Below the pieces are notes generated by a model. That model was not told the origin of the DNA. It searched no databases and worked only from the letters and a program-made list of their open reading frames with translations. From Pseudomonadota bacterium (lineage in GTDB: Bacteria > Pseudomonadota > Gammaproteobacteria > Xanthomonadales > Xanthomonadaceae): a DNA stretch of 64,000 nt. Positions 50,540 through 59,698 of the stretch are shown here, piece after piece. Position 1 is the stretch's first letter; each line of letters starts with the position of its first letter. A program made the position numbers and the translations under genes. The stretch is from contig JAKACT010000001.1 in the NCBI GenBank assembly GCA_021821195.1, positions 186,001-250,000 on the forward strand, given 5' to 3'.

Positions 50540-51730
50540 ATGGCCATTGAAGTCAAAGTCCCGGTTCTCCCCGAATCCGTTTCCGATGCCACCATCGCCA
50601 GCTGGCACAAGAAGGCCGGCGATGCGGTCAAGCGCGACGAAAACCTGCTCGACCTCGAAACCGACAAGGTGGTGCTGGAAGTGCCCTCCCCGGTCGACGG
50701 CGTGCTGAAGGAGATCAAGTTCGACGCCGGCGCCACCGTGACCAGCCAGCAGGTGATCGCGGTGATCGAGGAAGGCGCCATCGCCGCAGCCGCGCCGGCC
50801 GCGCCTGCCGCGGAAGCACCGAAGGCCGCCGCGCCCGCCGCTGCCGCCCCGGCCAAGGCCGCTGCCCCGGCCGCCGCCTCCGCCGACGTGCCGCCGGGCG
50901 CCCGCTTTGCCGCCGCCACCAGCGGCGTCAACCCGAGTGATGTGGCCGGCACCGGCCGCCGCGGCATGGTCACCAAGGAAGACATCGTCAACTACGCCAG
51001 CGGCAAGACCGCCGGCGTGGCCGGCGGCGCGCGCCCGGAAGAGCGCGTGCCGATGACCCGCATGCGCGCCCGCATCGCCGAGCGCCTGATGCAGTCCAAG
51101 AACTCCATCGCCATGCTGACCTCGTTCAACGAGGTCAACCTGTCCAAGGTGATGGAGATGCGCAAGGAGCTGCAGGACGACTTCGTCAAGGCGCACGGCA
51201 TCAAGCTCGGCTTCATGAGCTTCTTCGCCAAGGCCGCCGCGAACGCGCTACAGAAGTACCCGGTCATCAACGCCTCGGTCGACGGCAACGACGTCATCTA
51301 CCACGGCTACGCCGACATCAGCATCGCCGTGTCCACCGACAAGGGCCTGGTCACGCCGGTGCTGCGCAACGTCGAGCGGATGGGCTTCGCCGAGATCGAA
51401 CAGGGCATCGCCGACTACGCCAAGAAGGCGCGCGACGGCAAGCTGGGCTTGGACGACCTGCAGGGCGGCACCTTCACCATCACCAACGGCGGCACCTTCG
51501 GCTCGCTGATGTCCACCCCGATCGTGAACCCGCCGCAGAGCGCCATCCTCGGCATGCACGCGATCAAGGAGCGCGCCATCGTCGAGAACGGCCAGGTGAT
51601 CGCCGCGCCGATGATGTACATCGCGCTGAGCTACGACCACCGCATCATCGACGGCAAGGACGCGGTGCTGTTCCTGGTCGACATCAAGAACCAGCTCGAG
51701 AACCCGCACCGCATGCTGCTGGGCATGTAA
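50540..51730 (+). CDS. sucB: 2-oxoglutarate dehydrogenase E2, dihydrolipoyl succinyltransferase
   Basis: Core acyltransferase of the complex. The 396-residue protein has one lipoyl domain (1-80) with the lipoylated lysine in ETDKVVLEV, and an alanine/proline-rich swinging linker (about 85-115). The E3-binding domain ([21 protein letters not shown]) and the catalytic domain, with [17 protein letters not shown] and the His/Asp of [13 protein letters not shown], follow. It lies 30 bases after sucA. Confidence 0.97.
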   Translation: MAIEVKVPVLPESVSDATIASWHKKAGDAVKRDENLLDLETDKVVLEVPSPVDGVLKEIKFDAGATVTSQQVIAVIEEGAIAAAAPAAPAAEAPKAAAPAAAAPAKAAAPAAASADVPPGARFAAATSGVNPSDVAGTGRRGMVTKEDIVNYASGKTAGVAGGARPEERVPMTRMRARIAERLMQSKNSIAMLTSFNEVNLSKVMEMRKELQDDFVKAHGIKLGFMSFFAKAAANALQKYPVINASVDGNDVIYHGYADISIAVSTDKGLVTPVLRNVERMGFAEIEQGIADYAKKARDGKLGLDDLQGGTFTITNGGTFGSLMSTPIVNPPQSAILGMHAIKERAIVENGQVIAAPMMYIALSYDHRIIDGKDAVLFLVDIKNQLENPHRMLLGM

Positions 51731-51737
51731 TTCCGGC

Positions 51738-51768
51738 GACGGGAACCGGCAACGGTTCCCGTCCTGTT
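51738..51768 (+). terminator. Hairpin after sucB
   Basis: Arms gacgggaacc (51738-51747) and ggttcccgtc (51754-51763) are followed by ctgttt. It is likely an attenuator or partial terminator that lowers lpdA relative to sucAB, or a 3'-end stabiliser. Confidence 0.6.
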
Positions 51769-51777
51769 TCGGGGCAC

Positions 51778-51806
51778 CGCAGGTTCGGATCCTGCCCCCG
51801 CTACCA
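51778..51806 (+). other. Orphan tRNA 3'-half
   Basis: A 5-bp T stem with a 7-base TTCGGAT loop (51779-51795) is followed by CCCCGCT, discriminator A, and CCA. This is exactly tRNA geometry for the T arm, acceptor strand and 3' end. It closely resembles the end of initiator tRNA-Met. No matching 5' half (AGCGGGG) is present in the 93-base spacer, so it is a fragment. Confidence 0.65.
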
Positions 51807-51823
51807 AGTTCAGGAATGAAGCA

Positions 51824-53254
51824 ATGAGCGAACAACAGCAATTCGACGTCGTCGTCATCGGTGCCGGCCCCGCCGGCTACCACGCCGCCATCCGCGCCGC
51901 GCAGCTGGGCCTGAAGACCGCCTGCATCGACGCCGCGCTGGGCAAGGACGGCAAGCCGGCGCTGGGCGGCACCTGCCTGCGCGTGGGCTGCATCCCGTCC
52001 AAGGCGCTGCTGGATTCCAGCCGCCAGTTCTGGAACATGGGCCACCTGTTCGACCAGCACGGCATCAGCTTCGACAAGCCGGCGATCGACGTGAAGAAGA
52101 TGGTCGCCCGCAAGGACGGCATCGTGAAGCAGTTCACCGGCGGCATCGCGGCACTGTTCAAGGCGAACAAGATCACCGCGTTCCATGGCTACGGCCAGCT
52201 GCAGCCGGGCAACGTGGTCAGCGTGAAGCAGCATGACGGCAGCACCGTCGAGCTGAAGGGCACCAACGTCATCCTCGCCGCTGGTTCCGATTCCATCGAG
52301 CTGCCGTTCGCCAAGTTCGGCGAGCACATCATCGACAACGTCGGCGCACTGGATCTGGAAACCGTGCCGAAGCGCCTCGGCGTGATCGGCGCCGGCGTGA
52401 TCGGCCTGGAACTGGGCAGCGTGTGGAAGCGCCTGGGCGCCGAGGTCACCATCCTGGAAGGCCTGCCGAACTTCCTCGCCGCCGCCGATGCGGAAGTGAG
52501 CAAGGTCGCCGCGCGCGAGTTCAAGAAGCAGGGCCTGGACATCAAGCTGGGCTGCAAGTGCACCGCCACCGAGGTCAAGAAGGACGGCGTGCACATCAGC
52601 TACACCGACGACAAGGGCGCGGCCCAGGAACTGGTGGTCGACAAGCTGCTGGTGGCCGTGGGCCGCCGTGCCGCCACCAAGGGCCTGCTGGCCGAGGGCA
52701 CCGGCGTGCAGCTCAACGAGCGCGGCCAGGTCGTGGTCGACGAGCATTGCCACACCGGCGTCGACGGCGTGTGGGCGGTCGGCGACTGCGTGCGCGGCCC
52801 GATGCTGGCGCACAAGGGCTTCGAGGAAGGCATCGCGGTGGCCGAGCTCATCGCCGGCCTGCCGGGCCACGTCAACTTCGACACCATCCCGTGGGTGATC
52901 TACACCGAGCCGGAAATCGCCTGGGTCGGCAAGACCGAGGAGCAGCTGAAGGCCGAAGGCGTCCCGTACAAGGCCGGCAGCTTCCCGTTCGCGGCGGTCG
53001 GCCGCGCGGTGGCGATGGCCGAGCCGGCGGGCTTCGTGAAGGTGCTGGCGCATGCCGAGACCGACACCATCCTGGGCATGCACCTGGTCGGCGCCAACGT
53101 GTCGGAACTGGTGCACGAGGGCGTGCTGGCGATGGAGTTCAAGGGCAGTGCCGACGACCTGGCGCGCATTTGCCATGCCCACCCGTCGCTGTCCGAAGCC
53201 GTGCACGACGCCGCGATGGCGGTGCACAAGCGGGCGATCCACAAGGCCAATTGA
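51824..53254 (+). CDS. lpdA: Dihydrolipoyl dehydrogenase (E3)
   Basis: Reoxidises dihydrolipoamide with FAD and NAD for the 2-oxoglutarate complex. The 476-residue protein has the FAD loop VVIGAGPAGYHAAIRAAQLG and the redox disulfide GGTCLRVGCIPSK. The NAD loop is GVIGAGVIGLELGSVWKRLG, the second FAD contact is VWAVGDCVRGPMLAHK, and the catalytic His-Glu pair is HAHPSLSEA. It lies 93 bases after sucB, separated by a hairpin and the tRNA-like fragment. Confidence 0.97.
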   Translation: MSEQQQFDVVVIGAGPAGYHAAIRAAQLGLKTACIDAALGKDGKPALGGTCLRVGCIPSKALLDSSRQFWNMGHLFDQHGISFDKPAIDVKKMVARKDGIVKQFTGGIAALFKANKITAFHGYGQLQPGNVVSVKQHDGSTVELKGTNVILAAGSDSIELPFAKFGEHIIDNVGALDLETVPKRLGVIGAGVIGLELGSVWKRLGAEVTILEGLPNFLAAADAEVSKVAAREFKKQGLDIKLGCKCTATEVKKDGVHISYTDDKGAAQELVVDKLLVAVGRRAATKGLLAEGTGVQLNERGQVVVDEHCHTGVDGVWAVGDCVRGPMLAHKGFEEGIAVAELIAGLPGHVNFDTIPWVIYTEPEIAWVGKTEEQLKAEGVPYKAGSFPFAAVGRAVAMAEPAGFVKVLAHAETDTILGMHLVGANVSELVHEGVLAMEFKGSADDLARICHAHPSLSEAVHDAAMAVHKRAIHKAN

Positions 53255-53534
53255 GCCGGCTTTGTCGCCCCACCCGTGCCATGCCGCCGCCAGTGGCAGC
53301 GTGGTGCGAGGCTGATGGCGACAATCAGCGGCATGGGTTCGGCGCATTGCGCCGAACGGGCAGGCCAGGGATGGTCTGCCCAGGCCCTGCCGCATGCGCA
53401 GGAGAGCGCATGCGAGCAGGCCGCCGATTAGCCTACATGGACGTACTTGCGGCGTGTCGCCATCAGCCTTGCGCCGCGCTGGCACATCCGCATACCAGCG
53501 AACGCCCGTGCTGATGCTGCATGAGGCCGGGCAG
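53255..53534 (+). ncRNA. Highly structured spacer, candidate non-coding RNA
   Basis: A perfect 14-bp long-range pairing joins 53310-53323 with 53455-53468. It encloses hairpins gttcggcgcattgcgccgaac (53338-53358), a gggcag/ctgccc stem near 53359-53382, and gcatgcgc-aggaga-gcgcatgc. A 9-bp stem (53279-53287 with 53328-53336) and a 6-bp stem (53265-53270 with 53317-53322) overlap the long-range arm, so alternative folds exist. A strong terminator follows at 53535. There is no protein-like frame. It could be a small RNA, a leader of the LOG gene or 3' UTR; I recognise no family. Confidence 0.45.
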
Positions 53535-53563
53535 AAACGGCGCACCTTGGTGCGCCGTTTTCG
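53535..53563 (+). terminator. Rho-independent terminator
   Basis: A 12-bp stem aaacggcgcacc/ggtgcgccgttt with a two-base loop is followed by ttcgtt. It ends either lpdA or the structured spacer RNA, 25 bases before the LOG-family gene. Confidence 0.8.
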
Positions 53564-53587
53564 TTGGCGGCGGGCGATAATCGACGC

Positions 53588-54195
<608 letters not shown>

Positions 54196-54199
<4 letters not shown>

Positions 54200-55200
54200 C
54201 CATCCCGGCGACGTTCCGCGCCTTCCGCATCCACAGCGACCCCGCCGGCTACCGCAGCGGCATCGAGACGGTGTCGCTGGACGACCTCCACCCCGGCGAG
54301 GTGGTGGTCAGGGCCGCGTACTCCTCGGTCAACTACAAGGACGCGCTGGCCGGCACCGGCAAGGGCAAGATCCTGCGCAGCTTCCCGCTGGTCGGGGGAA
54401 TCGACGTGTCCGGCCACGTGGTGGCGTCCACCGACCCCGCGTTCCGCGAGGGCGACGCCGTGCTGGTCACCGGCAGCGGGCTGTCGGAAACCCGCGACGG
54501 CGGCTATTCGGAATATGTGCGGCTGGACGCGCGCTGGGTCATCCCGCTGCCTGCGGGGCTGGGCCTGCGCGAAGCGATGATCCTCGGCACCGCCGGTTTC
54601 ACCGCGGCGCTGGGCCTGCTGCGGATGACCGAGAATCGGCAGACGCCCGCGCTTGGCCCGCTGGCCGTGACCGGCGCCACCGGCGGCGTGGGCTCGCTGG
54701 CGGTCGCCATCTACAGCAAGGCCGGGTACCAAGTCCATGCGATCAGCGGCAAGCCGGAACACGCGGCCTATCTGAAGTCGCTCGGCGCCGCCGAGGTACT
54801 GGGCCGCGATGCGCTGTCAACCACCAAGCCGATGGACAGCGCCCGCTTCGGTGGCGGCCTGGACAACGTCGGCGGGCCAATGCTTGCGGCGCTGCTGGCG
54901 CAGACCGCCCCCTACGGCAACGTCGCCAGCTGCGGGCTGGCCGCCTCGCCCGAACTGCACGCCACCGTGATGCCCTTCATCATCCGCGGCGTCTCGCTGC
55001 TGGGCGTGGCCTCGGCTGGCACCGCCCGCGACATCCGCGACGAGGTCTGGCGCCGCCTGGCCGGCGACTGGAAGCCGGACAATCTCGACGCAATCTGCAC
55101 CCGCGAAGCCACGCTGGACGAGCTGCCGCAAGTGTTCGACGGCATGCTGGCCGGCGGTGCGCTGGGGCGTACCGTGGTGCGCATCCAGCCTGCCGGCTGA
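54196..55200 (+). CDS. acuI: NADPH-dependent acrylyl-CoA reductase (YhdH/AcuI type)
   Basis: Medium-chain quinone-oxidoreductase-family enzyme; YhdH/AcuI proteins reduce toxic acryloyl-CoA to propionyl-CoA. The 334-residue protein has no zinc ligands. VNYKDALAGTGKGKI near the start and the cofactor loop VTGATGGVGSLAVAIYSKAG, with FGGGLDNVGG and VASCGLA, match the family. The start at 54196 overlaps the LOG-family stop, so the pair is one operon. The call is firm at family level; the exact substrate here is inferred. Confidence 0.88.
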
Positions 55201-55206
55201 CCACGC

Positions 55207-55234
55207 TTGCAGGCCGCGGGCCTGCGGCTACAAT
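55207..55234 (+). promoter_or_regulatory. Sigma-70 promoter of pilH
   Basis: TTGCAG (55207-55212), a 16-base spacer, then TACAAT (55229-55234). The -10 ends 24 bases before the pilH start codon. Confidence 0.65.
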
Positions 55235-55258
55235 CGACCCGCATACCCGGGGATTCAC

Positions 55259-55639
55259 ATGGCACGCATCCTGATCGTCGACGATTCGCCCTCCCAGCTG
55301 ATGAGCATCCGACGCATCGTCGAGAAACTCGGCCACGATGCGCTCACCGCCGAGGACGGCGCGGCCGGCGTGGAGGCGGCCAAGCGCGAACTGCCGGACC
55401 TGATCCTGATGGACGTTGTGATGCCGAACCTCAATGGCTTCCAAGCCACCCGTTCGATCACCCGCGAACCCACCACCAAGCACATCCCGGTCATCCTGGT
55501 CACCACCAAGGACCAGGACACCGACCGCGTCTGGGGCATGCGCCAGGGTGCCAAGGCCTACATCACCAAGCCGTTCAGCGAATCCGAACTGGCCGATGTG
55601 ATCAACCAGTACCTGGTCACCGGCCCCAGCGCCGCTTGA
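55259..55639 (+). CDS. pilH: Stand-alone response regulator PilH
   Basis: Single receiver-domain protein (126 residues) of the type IV pilus Chp chemosensory pathway, related to CheY. It has the acidic pair in LIVDDSPSQ, phospho-acceptor D52 (LILMDVVMPNLNGF), the threonine in LVTTKDQDTD and the lysine in YITKPFSESEL. The sequence around MSIRRIVEKLGHDALTAEDG is typical of PilH rather than PilG or CheY. No pilG/pilI/pilJ are next to it, so it has its own promoter. PilH is thought to control retraction or act as a phosphate sink. Confidence 0.88.
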   Translation: MARILIVDDSPSQLMSIRRIVEKLGHDALTAEDGAAGVEAAKRELPDLILMDVVMPNLNGFQATRSITREPTTKHIPVILVTTKDQDTDRVWGMRQGAKAYITKPFSESELADVINQYLVTGPSAA

Positions 55640-55745
55640 CGTGCAGGCGCGGCGCCAGCCGCGCTCCAAGGCCCACGGTTAGCCTGGACATCCCCTGCCT
55701 GCCGTATGCAGGAGCGGGGCTGCGGCTGCCACCCTTGGAATCCGG

Positions 55746-56651
55746 CTAGCCCCGCCGCCAGTCGTCGCCAAAGGCATCGCGCATCTTGGCGTAGGCCTTG
55801 CGCTGGGCGTCGTTGTGCGCCTTCGGGGCGAGGATTTCCAACTCCACGATCTGGTCGCCGTCCGCCGCACCGCCGCTACCCGGCAGGCCGCGCCCGCGCA
55901 GCCGCAGCTTGCGCCCGGATTCGGAATCGGCGGGGATCTTCAGCTCCACCGGCCCGCCCAGGGTGGGCACGCTGAGGGTGGCGCCCAGCGCCGCTTCCCA
56001 TGGCGCCACCGGCAGCACGTGGATCACGTTGCGGCCATCCACCTCGAACTGCGGATCGGCGGCATATTCCACTTCCAGCAGCAGGTCGCGGCCACCGTTG
56101 CCCTGCCGGGCCAGCCGGATCACCTGGCCGGGGCGCACGCCCTTGGGCACGCGCACGTCCAGGGTCTTGCCGGCCACGCCGATGCGCACGCTGCTGCCGT
56201 TGTAGACCGCGTTCAGCGGCACCGCCAGCTTGGCGCGAGTATCGCCGGCCGGCTGCCCGCCGCGGGCACCACCGGGGCCGCGCCCGCGCTGGCCGAACAG
56301 GTTCTCGAAGAAATCGGAGAAGCCACCGCCCGCGCCGCCACCGGCGAAGATCTCGTCGAAGTCGAAGTCCGGCTGGCCACCCTGCCCACGCCCGAAGCCC
56401 CCGGGCGGCGGGCGGATCTCGTCGCCCGGGCGGTAACCACCGGCGCGCAACTGGTCGTAGGCCGCGCGCTTCTGCGGGTCGCGCAGCGCCTCGTAGGCCT
56501 CGTTGACCGCCTTGAACTTGTCCTCGGCGCCCTTTTCCTTGCTGACGTCGGGATGGTACTTGCGCGCCAGCCGGCGATAGGCGGTCTTGATCTCGGCCTC
56601 GCCCGCGCTGGGCTCGACCCCGAGGATCCCGTAGTAGTCCTTGAATTCCAT
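55746..56651 (-). CDS. cbpA: DnaJ-family co-chaperone/curved DNA-binding protein
   Basis: A 301-residue type II Hsp40. The J domain (1-70) has the HPD motif in YHPDVSKEKG that activates DnaK. A glycine/phenylalanine-rich region follows (about 75-130, GGFGRGQGGQPDFDFDEIF), then the two-part C-terminal substrate domain (KTLDVRVPKGVRPGQVIRL, GDQIVELEIL). There is no zinc-finger region, so it is CbpA-like and not DnaJ. I chose the ATG at 56651, which starts the canonical MEFKDYYGILGV. It is convergent with pilH and divergent from the peroxiredoxin gene. Confidence 0.93.
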   Translation of the reverse strand: MEFKDYYGILGVEPSAGEAEIKTAYRRLARKYHPDVSKEKGAEDKFKAVNEAYEALRDPQKRAAYDQLRAGGYRPGDEIRPPPGGFGRGQGGQPDFDFDEIFAGGGAGGGFSDFFENLFGQRGRGPGGARGGQPAGDTRAKLAVPLNAVYNGSSVRIGVAGKTLDVRVPKGVRPGQVIRLARQGNGGRDLLLEVEYAADPQFEVDGRNVIHVLPVAPWEAALGATLSVPTLGGPVELKIPADSESGRKLRLRGRGLPGSGGAADGDQIVELEILAPKAHNDAQRKAYAKMRDAFGDDWRRG

Positions 56652-56753
56652 CGATGCTCCCTGCCGCGGCCTGCGTGCGGTGATTATCCCACCGCACGGT
56701 GCATCCGCAGCCCCAGGCCTTAGACTGTATTCCCGTCGAAGTGAGGTCCGGTC

Positions 56754-57236
56754 ATGTCGATTCAAGTCGGCCAGCACGTTCCCGCGGCGATCCTGCAGTA
56801 CATAGACAACGGTGTGCACCGGATCGATACCCACAGCTTGTTCGGCGGCCGCAAGCTGGTGCTGTTCTCGGTGCCGGGGGCGTTCACGCCCACCTGCTCA
56901 GAACGCCACCTGCCCGGCTTCATCCAGCATTTCGATGCGTTCCGCGCCAAGGGGATCGAGGTCGCCTGCATGGCGGTGAACGATGCGTTCGTGATGCAGG
57001 CCTGGGGCAATAGCCAGGGCGTGCCGCAGGGCATGAAGATGCTCGCCGACGGCAACGCCGACTTCACCCGCGCGCTGGGACTGGAGCTGGATGCCAGCGG
57101 CTATGGCATGGGCGTGCGCAGCAAGCGCTTCGCGCTGTATGCCGAAAACGAGATCGTGCGCGGCCTGTGGGTGGAAGCGCCGGGTGAATTCCGGGTGTCG
57201 TCGGCGGAAAACGTGCTGGCGAACCTGCCCGGCTGA
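56754..57236 (+). CDS. Peroxiredoxin (Prx5 type)
   Basis: Thiol peroxidase that removes hydrogen peroxide and organic peroxides. The 160-residue protein has the peroxidatic cysteine in PGAFTPTCSERHLPGF. FRAKGIEVACMAVNDAFVM and SKRFALYAENEIVRGLWVE also match the family. There is no fused glutaredoxin, so it relies on a separate reductant (glutathione/glutaredoxin or thioredoxin). It is divergent from cbpA, and a common stress response is plausible. Confidence 0.93.
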   Translation: MSIQVGQHVPAAILQYIDNGVHRIDTHSLFGGRKLVLFSVPGAFTPTCSERHLPGFIQHFDAFRAKGIEVACMAVNDAFVMQAWGNSQGVPQGMKMLADGNADFTRALGLELDASGYGMGVRSKRFALYAENEIVRGLWVEAPGEFRVSSAENVLANLPG

Positions 57237-57263
57237 TTGCAGCGCCCGCCCGGGCGCCACGCC

Positions 57264-59669
57264 TCAACGGGGCGGCAGGATCGCAAAGCGCAGGCTGTCC
57301 CAGGCACCGCTGTCGGCCAGCGCGGTGAGTTCGTGCCGGCCCGGCTCCGCGAACTCCCGCAGCAGCGGGCGCGCACCTTCGGTTTCGCCGATCCAGCGCC
57401 CATCCAGCAACCACTGCACCCGGGTGCTGGTGCCCAGCGCCCGCAGCGAGAGCCGCACCCCGCGCGCACTGCCCGGCGCCGCGGCGAGCGCCGCGCCATC
57501 GTTCAATCCTTCGATGCGCAGTGTTTCCAGCGCACCGCGACCATCGTCGGCGCAGTCCGCGGCCAGCGCCGGCAGGCTGGCCTGCGCGCGCCACGCGGCC
57601 GGCAGCCACGGCATCGCCAGCGCCGGCCAGCGTGCAATCTGCTTCTCCTGCGCGGCATGCGGCAAGCGGCAGTCGGCCGACAACCGCCGTCCGCTGCCGG
57701 CGTCCACTTCGAAGCGTTCGATGCCGGCGCTCCACAACCGCGCCTGGCGCTCCGGCAGGGTCGGCGGCACCATCCCGTCCAGCGTCCAGGCCTCGCGCCG
57801 GCGCTGGCACAGCGCTTCCGCCTGCGCGGCGGCGGCGATGCCCAACGGCCAGCAGATCCCGGTTTCCGCCACGCTGGCCGGCATCGGCACGCGCCGTGCG
57901 TCGCCGGGCGCGCGCGGCAGGCTGTCGATCACCTCGAACAGCAGCGGCAGCGCGGTGACCGCGCCGAACTGGCCGGGCAGCGGCGTGCCGTCCGGCCGCC
58001 CCACCCACACGCCCACGCTGTAGCGCGGGGTGGCGCCGATGGCCCAGGCGTCGCGAAAGCCGTAGCTGGTGCCGGTCTTCCACGCCACCTGTGGCCGCCG
58101 GCCCGTGTCGAACATGCCTTCCGCCTCGCCGGGACGCGGATTGGCGGCGAGGATCTCGCGCACGATCCAGGCCGCGCCGGGCGACAGCAGGCGGCGCTCG
58201 AGCTTCGGCGCATCGCCGATGTAGCGCACCCGCCCGGCGATGCCCCCGCGCTGCAGGGCGGCAAAGGCGCCGACCAGGTCTTCCAGCCGCGCGCCGGTGC
58301 CGCCCAGGATCATCGATAGGTTCGGCGCCGCCCCGCGCGGGAAGCGCAGCGCGATGCCCGCATGCTCCAACCGCGCGGCGAAGCGCGCCGGGCCCACCCG
58401 GTCCAGCAGGTCCACCGCCGGCACGTTGAGCGACAGCCGCAGCGCCTCGGCCACGCTGACCGGGCCGTTGAAGGCGGCATCGAAATTGGACGGCCGGTAG
58501 CCGTCGAACGCCTGCGGTGCATCGACCAGCAGGCTTTCCGAATGCACCAGCCCGTCGTCCAGCGCCATCCCGTACAGGAACGGTTTGAGCGTCGAACCGG
58601 GCGAGCGCCACGCCTGCACCATGTCGACATGGCCCAGCCGCGCCTTGTCGGCGAAGGCCACCGAACCGACGTAGGCGCGCGCCTCCAGACTGGCGTTGTC
58701 GACCACCAGCAGCGCCGCCGAGGTGCGCGGCGGCAGGCCGGAGAAATACGCGGCGAGCCGTTCCTCCAGCGCACGCTGCAGGGCCGGCTCCAGGGTGGAC
58801 ACGATGCGACGGGCATCCGGCTGCGCGGCGTGCAGGCGCTGCGCCAGCAGTGCGGCATCCATCGGCGCGCGCAGGCGCCGCGACACCACGTTCTCGATGC
58901 GCGCATCGTCCACCTGCGCGCGCGTCCACACGCCGCGCGCGGCCATCCGCGCCAGCAGCTTGTCGCGTGCCGCCTGCGCGGCATCCGGGTAACGGTCCGG
59001 GCGCAGACGGCTGGGTGCCTGCGGCAGCACCGCCAGCAGCGCGGCCTCGGCATGCGAGAGCTTTGATGCCGGCTTGCCCAGGTAGGCCCAGCTGGCGGCT
59101 TCCACGCCCTCGATGGTGCCGCCGAACGGCGCGCGCTCCAGGTACAGGGTGAGGATTTCGCGCTTGGACAGGTGCGCCTCCAGCTGCAGCGCGCGCAGCA
59201 GCTGGCGCAGCTTGCCGCCAACGCTGCGGGTGCGCGCGCCGTGCAGGCCCGGATCGATGATCCGCGCCACCTGCATGGTCAGGGTGGAGCCGCCGGAGAC
59301 GATACGGCGGTTGCCCAGCACCTGCGCGCCGGCACGCAGCATCGCCACCGGGTTGATGCCGGGATGGCGCCAGAACCAGCGGTCCTCGTAGCCCAGCAAC
59401 GCCTGCACGTACAGCGGCGACACCTGCTCCGGCGTGGCCGGATAGCGCCAGACGCCGCCGGCATCGGCAAAGGCCCGCAGCGGGCTGCCGTCGCGGGCGG
59501 TCACCACCGTCGCGGCGTCTCGGCCCCTGGGCAGCGGCAGCGGGAAGGCGATGTCGAGCAACAGCAAGCCGACCAGCAGCGCGGCCGTGCCCCAGCGCAG
59601 CCACGGCAGCAGCACGCGCAGGGCAGCGCGAAGCCGGCGAATCCGCTGGCCGGGAAGTGCGTGCGTCAC
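57264..59669 (-). CDS. pbpC: Penicillin-binding protein 1C
   Basis: Bifunctional peptidoglycan glycosyltransferase and transpeptidase family. The 801-residue protein has an N-terminal TM helix (about 27-47) and the GT51 glycosyltransferase domain with catalytic Glu in YEDRWFWRHPGINP, GGSTLTMQVAR and ERAPFGGTIEGVEAA. The transpeptidase domain has SPGSTLKPF, SLN and KTGTS. A C-terminal BiPBP_C-type beta domain ends in AILPPR. It lies 29 bases after the alpha-2-macroglobulin gene; the two are a conserved pair, the latter thought to trap attacking proteases while PBP1C repairs the wall. Confidence 0.95.
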   Translation of the reverse strand: MTHALPGQRIRRLRAALRVLLPWLRWGTAALLVGLLLLDIAFPLPLPRGRDAATVVTARDGSPLRAFADAGGVWRYPATPEQVSPLYVQALLGYEDRWFWRHPGINPVAMLRAGAQVLGNRRIVSGGSTLTMQVARIIDPGLHGARTRSVGGKLRQLLRALQLEAHLSKREILTLYLERAPFGGTIEGVEAASWAYLGKPASKLSHAEAALLAVLPQAPSRLRPDRYPDAAQAARDKLLARMAARGVWTRAQVDDARIENVVSRRLRAPMDAALLAQRLHAAQPDARRIVSTLEPALQRALEERLAAYFSGLPPRTSAALLVVDNASLEARAYVGSVAFADKARLGHVDMVQAWRSPGSTLKPFLYGMALDDGLVHSESLLVDAPQAFDGYRPSNFDAAFNGPVSVAEALRLSLNVPAVDLLDRVGPARFAARLEHAGIALRFPRGAAPNLSMILGGTGARLEDLVGAFAALQRGGIAGRVRYIGDAPKLERRLLSPGAAWIVREILAANPRPGEAEGMFDTGRRPQVAWKTGTSYGFRDAWAIGATPRYSVGVWVGRPDGTPLPGQFGAVTALPLLFEVIDSLPRAPGDARRVPMPASVAETGICWPLGIAAAAQAEALCQRRREAWTLDGMVPPTLPERQARLWSAGIERFEVDAGSGRRLSADCRLPHAAQEKQIARWPALAMPWLPAAWRAQASLPALAADCADDGRGALETLRIEGLNDGAALAAAPGSARGVRLSLRALGTSTRVQWLLDGRWIGETEGARPLLREFAEPGRHELTALADSGAWDSLRFAILPPR

Positions 59670-59698
59670 GCCTTACGCCCCGCCGCGCGCGCCCCGCC

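Noticed and set aside
51748-51860. Antisense peptide with GSGGRIRTC across the sucB-lpdA gap
   Set aside because: This string is a classic artefact of translating the antisense of a tRNA 3' end, and it supports the tRNA-fragment call, not a protein.
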